Source: Clostridiales bacterium UBA1234
GTDB lineage: Bacteria; Bacillota; Clostridia; TANB77; UBA1234
Direction: 5' to 3'
NCBI GenBank assembly: GCA_002308995.1
Contig: DBWQ01000024.1
Coordinates: forward strand, 1-8,800
DNA: 8,800 bases
Part shown: positions 5,593 through 8,800 of the stretch, piece after piece
Position numbering within the stretch: the first letter of the stretch is position 1
Layout of the letters: the number at the start of each line of letters is the position of its first letter
Translations under genes and position numbers: made by a program
Notes under the pieces: model-generated
What the model was told of the DNA's origin: nothing
Seen by the model: only the letters and a program-made list of their open reading frames with translations
The model's database searches: none

Positions 5593-6153
5593 ATGGAAGC
5601 ATTTGAAATTGTTGTCATAGGAATCGGTCTTGCAATGGATGCATTTGCGGTATCTGTGTGCAAAGGCTTATCAATGAAATCGATTAGGCTAAAAAAGATG
5701 CTGATAATTGCATTATATTTTGGCCTATTTCAAGCCTTGATGCCAGTAGTAGGCTATTTCTTAGGAAGCACCTTTAGTGTATTTGTTCAAAAAGTAGACC
5801 ACTGGATTGCCTTCCTATTACTTGCCTTAATTGGTAGCAATATGATAAAAGAATCCTTCGATGATGAGCTAGAAAAACGAAATGACAAAGTCGATGTTAA
5901 AACAATGCTATTACTTGCCATCGCTACGAGCATCGATGCCCTAGCTGTGGGCATTACCTTTGCCTTCTTTGAAGTTCATTTGTTATTAGCAATCACAATT
6001 ATTGGAATCATTACTTTTGTTTTATCTATCTTAGGTGTCCTACTTGGCAATCGCTTTGGCGATTTCTTTCAAAACAAAGCAGAGCTTACTGGAGGCATTA
6101 TTTTAATCTTGATAGGCCTAAAAATATTACTGGAACACTTGGCGCACATTTAG
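5593..6153 (+). CDS. mntP: Manganese efflux pump MntP
   Basis: MntP (formerly YebN/DUF204) exports excess Mn(II) across the cytoplasmic membrane. The protein shows the family's two-fold internal repeat. The first half has GLAMDAFAVSVCKG (12-25) and the second AIATSIDALAVGITFAF (109-125). Each repeat carries the conserved membrane Asp (D16 and D115) of the metal site. Six hydrophobic segments are visible and the total of 186 residues is normal. A charged central loop SFDDELEKRNDKVD (88-101) separates the halves. The C-terminal helix AELTGGIILILIGLKILLEHL is typical. The extra last residues A-H-I and the TAG stop are encoded by the start of the downstream repeat array. AGGAGG (5579-5584) precedes ATG 5593. 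No yybP-ykoY manganese riboswitch is visible in the 84-bp gap upstream, so regulation is not evident. Confidence 0.93.
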   Translation: MEAFEIVVIGIGLAMDAFAVSVCKGLSMKSIRLKKMLIIALYFGLFQALMPVVGYFLGSTFSVFVQKVDHWIAFLLLALIGSNMIKESFDDELEKRNDKVDVKTMLLLAIATSIDALAVGITFAFFEVHLLLAITIIGIITFVLSILGVLLGNRFGDFFQNKAELTGGIILILIGLKILLEHLAHI

Positions 6154-6221
6154 GGACAACCATTTTCGTGCGAAATCGCACATTCGGGGACAGTCCTTTT
6201 TGTGAAAAATCAAACAAAGAT
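6143..6221 (-). repeat. 34-bp-period palindromic repeat array between mntP and the nucleotidase gene
   Basis: GGACAAC (6154-6160) and GGACAGT (6188-6194) are cores spaced exactly 34 bp apart. Between them lies a 27-nt segment centred on the near-perfect palindrome GTGCGAAATCGCAC (6169-6182). CGCACATT occurs at 6143-6150 and again 34 bp later at 6177-6184, so a partial unit begins inside the mntP 3' end. A degenerate further unit (6195-6221, about 16 of 27 positions matching) runs up to the next ribosome-binding site. The reverse complement of the 27-nt segment matches the 6961-6987 unit at 22 of 27 positions by hand count. The array is therefore in opposite orientation to the one at 6886-6994. 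Confidence 0.8.
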
Positions 6222-6222
6222 T

Positions 6223-6228
6223 AGGAGG
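6223..6228 (+). promoter_or_regulatory. Ribosome-binding site deciding the start at 6236
   Basis: AGGAGG ends 1 nt before a first ATG at 6230, too close for initiation, and 7 nt before the second in-frame ATG at 6236. The second ATG is therefore preferred. It also lets the protein begin with M-R-I-G-L-D-I-D-D-T, the usual HAD beginning. Confidence 0.75.
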
Positions 6229-6235
6229 AATGAAA

Positions 6236-6853
6236 ATGAGAATTGGCTTAGATATTGACGATACCATTTGCAATACCCACTTTGTGCTAATGAAGTATGC
6301 ATTAAAATATAATGAGGAGCACGGCAATAAGCCACTTTTAAAGTATGATACCAACGATTTTTCAAAAGTGTTTGGTTGGAATGATGAAGAAGTTAATGCA
6401 TTTTTTAGGACCTATTACTTAGAGGCTTTAAAAGAAATCGAACCAAAATTTGGAGTAAAGGAAACTCTTGAAAAGATAAGAAAAGATGGGCATGAAATTG
6501 TGTTTATCACCATTCGAAATGATAGAGAATGTGCTGGTGAAAACGAGGCGAGAAGAATCACCGAAGAATGGCTAAATAAATACGAAATTCCTTATGATGA
6601 ATTGCATGTTGCTATTTTTGATAAACAGGCATGCTGTAAGGAACAAAAAATAGATGTGTTTATGGATGATTCCGAAAAGAACTGTCTAAAAGTAAGTGAT
6701 TTAGGCATAAAAACCATGATAGCGATGAACTGCTTTAACTTATCTTTTGAAAACGAAAAAGTGGAGAAAATCTACACCATGGATGATTTTTACGAAGCAG
6801 TTACGGCATATCAAAAGAGGCTAAGGGAAAAAGAAACAATGGATGAAAGATAA
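6236..6853 (+). CDS. HAD-superfamily 5'-nucleotidase (NT5C / YqfW-like), 205 aa
   Basis: This is a cytosolic HAD phosphohydrolase of the 5'(3')-deoxyribonucleotidase type, expected to remove phosphate from nucleoside monophosphates. Motif I is at the very start: GLDIDDTI (4-11), with D6 as nucleophile and D8 as acid/base. Motif II is FITIR (90-94), with T92. The conserved lysine is probably K130 in FDK. Motif IV is DVFMDDS (140-146), binding Mg(II). A helical cap lies between motifs I and II (about residues 15-75), as in this family. Length is normal. B. subtilis YqfW is the closest named relative I can suggest; true substrate is unknown. No promoter is visible in the repeat-filled gap upstream, so it may be transcribed with mntP. 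The gene is bracketed by repeat arrays in opposite orientation. Confidence 0.85.
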   Translation: MRIGLDIDDTICNTHFVLMKYALKYNEEHGNKPLLKYDTNDFSKVFGWNDEEVNAFFRTYYLEALKEIEPKFGVKETLEKIRKDGHEIVFITIRNDRECAGENEARRITEEWLNKYEIPYDELHVAIFDKQACCKEQKIDVFMDDSEKNCLKVSDLGIKTMIAMNCFNLSFENEKVEKIYTMDDFYEAVTAYQKRLREKETMDER

Positions 6854-6883
6854 AAAGCCATAGTTACATACAATACGTACCAA

Positions 6884-6994
6884 GGGATAACCTTTTATGT
6901 GCATTTTTGCTCATAAACGATTGTCCTTTTTTGTGCAATTTCGTTCAAAAATGGTTGTCCTTGAATGTGCGTTTTCGCATGAAAAGGGTTTCCC
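6884..6994 (+). repeat. Tandem array of three 34-bp palindromic units
   Basis: Seven-base cores lie at 6886-6892 (GATAACC), 6920-6926 (ATTGTCC), 6954-6960 (GTTGTCC) and 6988-6994 (GTTTCCC), each exactly 34 bp from the next. The three 27-nt segments between them share the pattern ATGTGC-N2-TTTYG-N2-CA-N-AAA. Each holds an imperfect inverted repeat: TGTGCA..TGCTCA at 6898-6913, TGTGCAATTTCGTTCA at 6932-6947 and TGTGCGTTTTCGCA at 6966-6979. The array fills most of the 213-bp gap before the 7067 gene and ends 15 bp before its -35 box. The units are diverged from each other, so this is an old or degenerating array. It contains no open frame or T-tract terminator. Confidence 0.85.
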
Positions 6995-7009
6995 TAGATA
7001 TGCATATCC

Positions 7010-7038
7010 TTGACATGAAATACCTTATACGATATAGT
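7010..7038 (+). promoter_or_regulatory. Strong sigma-A promoter of the 7067 gene
   Basis: A consensus -35 TTGACA (7010-7015), a 17-bp spacer and -10 TATAGT (7033-7038) are visible. The predicted start near 7045 gives a leader of about 22 nt. This is the best promoter in the window, placed immediately after the 34-bp repeat array. Confidence 0.85.
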
Positions 7039-7049
7039 GAAATTAATAT

Positions 7050-7056
7050 AAGGAGG
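7050..7056 (+). promoter_or_regulatory. Ribosome-binding site deciding the start at 7067
   Basis: AAGGAGG ends 1 nt before ATG 7058 but 10 nt before the in-frame ATG 7067. The first spacing is unworkable, so the second ATG is the likely start and the protein begins MTFREL. Confidence 0.7.
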
Positions 7057-7066
7057 AATGATAGAA

Positions 7067-8257
7067 ATGACGTTTAGGGAATTATTAGATATACTCAATC
7101 ACGCAGTGTATAAGCATTCTTTATCGGGAGACCCTGCTTTTACGAGGGAGGAACAATTTAATCTTGCACTAGAAAAGGTTAGACAAGAGGTTATCCAGGC
7201 TTTATCAGATAGGAATACTTCGTTAGAACTATCTGATTCTGACATTAGAAGTTTTATGGAAGATAGAGATTATATGGATAATAAAAGTTATCGAAAACAA
7301 GAGTTTATTGTGGCAAGGTGTCTTGCTAACTCTTCGACCACAGACAAAACTAGTATTCCTGACATTTTAAATGAGTTATATTTTCATCAATATCCTGTAG
7401 AATATGTTGAAAATCCTGAAATAAAAACAGCATATAGTCAGTATGTACAAGAACAGAAAAAACTTGAGCAAGAAAGAGTACAAAAGGAAAAAGAAGCAGA
7501 GGAAAGAAGAGAACTTTTAAAAAAGTATCCGTGGATTAATGATAAAGATACTATCAAAAACACCATTCAAGATATTAATTCTCAAAGTGAAGAGTTTGCA
7601 AAAGAAAAAGATTTATTGAAAGACTTTATCAATAATGAGCCTGATAAATGTAGTTATGTTATGAATATGTACTTATCAGTTATTGGCAAAAATCAAGAGT
7701 ATAACACAATGCAATTTAATCCTTTGGATTTTAATTTGACAGAGGAAGAACTAAAAGATAAAGATCAGCAGGGTGTATTAGCATATTGTACTGAGCAAAC
7801 TGGGTTATCCTATCGCCAAATGCAATCCATACTTCGATATGACTATATTCAAAATTTGAACCCGGATGTAACTCAAGAACAGGCTTTAGATTTTGTTGTA
7901 AAAACAGATAGAGCATACCAAGCGATGGGTACTATTCGTGAGAATGGAGTAGGGGTTGCTCAATTAACAGTAAAAGATGTATTGAAAGCAATGGAATGCG
8001 GTACAGATAAACAATTAGATGAATTTAGCAATTATTTAGCTATCAAAAATTGGATTCATTCTTCTTCATTTGATTATGAAACTGATTTTACACCTGAGGT
8101 AATGGATGTACTTTATAAAAATAAATATAAACCAGAAATGATTACAGAAGGAGATAGGGAATATAGTCATGATGATGATCATTATGGTGTGGAGAAAATG
8201 AGAACTGCATATAGTCAGTACATTAAAGAGCATGAAAAAGAACAATTAGATATATAA
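7067..8257 (+). CDS. Hypothetical soluble protein with central coiled coil, 396 aa
   Basis: I do not recognise this family. There is no signal peptide or membrane segment. Residues 1-115 form a helical N-terminal domain (FRELLDILNHAVYKHSL, then FNLALEKVRQEVIQAL). Residues about 120-155 are a charged coiled-coil-like helix (QEQKKLEQERVQKEKEAEER). Residues 160-360 are helical and acidic, with NPLDFNLTEEELKDKDQQG (218-236) and a short helix-turn-helix-looking stretch TGLSYRQMQSILR (245-257). The motif TAYSQY occurs twice, at residues 121-126 and 380-385, each followed by a charged V/I-x-E helix. The matching DNA is an identical 14-mer at 7430-7443 and 8207-8220. A consensus promoter and AAGGAGG suggest good expression. 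No adjacent partner gene hints at a role. It could be a structural or regulatory protein. Confidence 0.8.
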   Translation: MTFRELLDILNHAVYKHSLSGDPAFTREEQFNLALEKVRQEVIQALSDRNTSLELSDSDIRSFMEDRDYMDNKSYRKQEFIVARCLANSSTTDKTSIPDILNELYFHQYPVEYVENPEIKTAYSQYVQEQKKLEQERVQKEKEAEERRELLKKYPWINDKDTIKNTIQDINSQSEEFAKEKDLLKDFINNEPDKCSYVMNMYLSVIGKNQEYNTMQFNPLDFNLTEEELKDKDQQGVLAYCTEQTGLSYRQMQSILRYDYIQNLNPDVTQEQALDFVVKTDRAYQAMGTIRENGVGVAQLTVKDVLKAMECGTDKQLDEFSNYLAIKNWIHSSSFDYETDFTPEVMDVLYKNKYKPEMITEGDREYSHDDDHYGVEKMRTAYSQYIKEHEKEQLDI

Positions 8258-8280
8258 ATCAGAGGATATCTTTGTACTTA

Positions 8281-8298
8281 AATGTCCCTAAATGTGCG
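8281..8298 (+). repeat. Remnant of the 34-bp repeat unit
   Basis: TGTCC followed by CTAAATGTGCG repeats the GTTGTCC-TTGAATGTGCG arrangement of the 6954-6971 unit, in the same orientation and spacing. The second half of the unit is not recognisable. Confidence 0.5.
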
Positions 8299-8335
8299 CT
8301 GACAAAAATAGGAAGCAGTTTCTCGCCAAAAACAC

Positions 8336-8364
8336 TTGAAAAATGCTTCAAAAAATGGTTTAAT
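8336..8364 (+). promoter_or_regulatory. Promoter upstream of the Fe-S scaffold gene
   Basis: A -35 box TTGAAA (8336-8341), a 17-bp spacer and -10 TTTAAT (8359-8364) preceded by TGG (extended -10) are visible. A start near 8371 gives a leader of about 146 nt before ATG 8517, unusually long compared with the 12-33 nt leaders elsewhere in this window. Confidence 0.65.
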
Positions 8365-8423
8365 GCTATTGTAAGAATGAATAGTAAGGCACGTCAAAAT
8401 ATAAATTTTTTAAACGATGGATA

Positions 8424-8467
8424 AGCTGATAATTTCTGCACATAATAAGCAGAATTATTAGCTTTTT
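8424..8467 (+). terminator. Terminator-like hairpin in the leader of the Fe-S scaffold gene
   Basis: AGCTGATAATTTCTGC (8424-8439) pairs with GCAGAATTATTAGCT (8449-8463): 15 pairs with one G-T wobble and one bulged T, and a 9-nt loop. TTTTT follows (8463-8467). It lies downstream of the predicted start near 8371 and 49 bp before ATG 8517. It could end transcripts from the upstream gene, produce a short RNA of about 97 nt, or act as an attenuator. Confidence 0.7.
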
Positions 8468-8516
8468 ATGTACAAGCTTGCTATTTGTTCAAGCGTTGCG
8501 AAAAGGAGGAAATAAA

Positions 8517-8800
8517 ATGATTTATTCAAAAGAACTAGAAGATATGTGTTGTGTAAAAAAAGGTGCAAATCATGGACCTGCCCCTATTCCAGAAGAAGGA
8601 AAATGGGTACAAGCAAAAGAAATCAAGGATATTTCAGGATTAACGCATGGTATTGGTTGGTGTGCTCCACAGCAAGGTGCTTGTAAGTTAACACTGAATG
8701 TCAAAGATGGTGTTATCCAAGAGGCTCTTGTGGAAACAATTGGATGCTCTGGCATGACGCATTCAGCTGCTATGGCAGGCGAAATCTTAATTGGCAAAAC
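8517..8800 (+). CDS. NifU/IscU-like iron-sulfur cluster assembly scaffold protein, N-terminal part (runs off the window)
   Basis: The ATG at 8517 has AAGGAGG (8503-8509) 7 nt upstream. The frame stays open to the end of the window, giving 94 complete codons. The sequence matches, as I recall it, a clostridial family annotated as Fe-S cluster assembly scaffold proteins of about 230 residues. These share the NifU N-terminal/IscU fold on which clusters are built from iron and cysteine-derived sulfur. Visible family features are HGPAPIPEEGKWV (19-31), HGIGWCAPQQGACKL (44-58) and ETIGCSGMTHSAAMA (73-87). Cys49, Cys56 and Cys77 are candidate cluster ligands and Cys11-Cys12 form an unusual pair near the N-terminus. 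In Clostridia this gene is commonly followed by a GGGtGRT-family gene, which would lie beyond the window. The leader contains a promoter and a terminator-like hairpin. Confidence 0.8.
   Translation, partial: MIYSKELEDMCCVKKGANHGPAPIPEEGKWVQAKEIKDISGLTHGIGWCAPQQGACKLTLNVKDGVIQEALVETIGCSGMTHSAAMAGEILIGK

Noticed and set aside
6884..6994. CRISPR array
   Set aside because: The constant element is only 7 nt and the 27-nt segments are similar to each other, the reverse of repeat and spacer behaviour. No cas genes are present.

Overview
The window reads as an AT-rich chromosomal segment of a low-GC Firmicute, most likely an anaerobic Clostridia (Lachnospirales-like). Support comes from strong AAGGAGG ribosome-binding sites, Gram-positive promoters (TTGACA-17-TATAGT, extended -10 boxes), an Lsa-type ABC-F gene, an MntP pump and a clostridial-type Fe-S scaffold gene. 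The genus cannot be named from sequence alone. All genes are on the + strand. No tRNA, rRNA, CRISPR array, transposase or integrase was seen.

Layout. 1-252: 3' end of a GNAT acetyltransferase. 277-765: small unrecognised acidic protein. 924-1403: lipoprotein with its own promoter and a terminator. 1508-2999: Lsa-type ABC-F ribosome-protection ATPase, broken by a single-base frameshift just before the second Walker A motif, then a terminator. 3081-4082: unrecognised protein with a strong promoter and a very short leader. 4163-4555: PNPOx-like flavin split-barrel protein. 4642-5508: multi-pass membrane protein. 5593-6153: MntP manganese exporter. 6236-6853: HAD-type 5'-nucleotidase. 7067-8257: unrecognised soluble, partly coiled-coil protein with a strong promoter. 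8517-8800: start of a NifU/IscU-like Fe-S scaffold protein, preceded by a leader with a terminator-like hairpin.

The genes do not form one pathway. This looks like a series of short independent units of housekeeping and stress functions: metal efflux, flavin protein, nucleotidase, antibiotic target protection and Fe-S assembly.

The most unusual property lies between the genes. Eight of the nine gaps longer than 50 bp hold members of a short palindromic repeat family built on GGGGAC/GTCCC cores. Around the nucleotidase gene the family forms arrays with an exact 34-bp period, in opposite orientation on the two sides. Two upstream genes (277-765 and mntP) take their stop codons from these repeats. 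This resembles REP/BIME or MITE-type elements, but no mobilising enzyme is in the window and the family assignment is inference.
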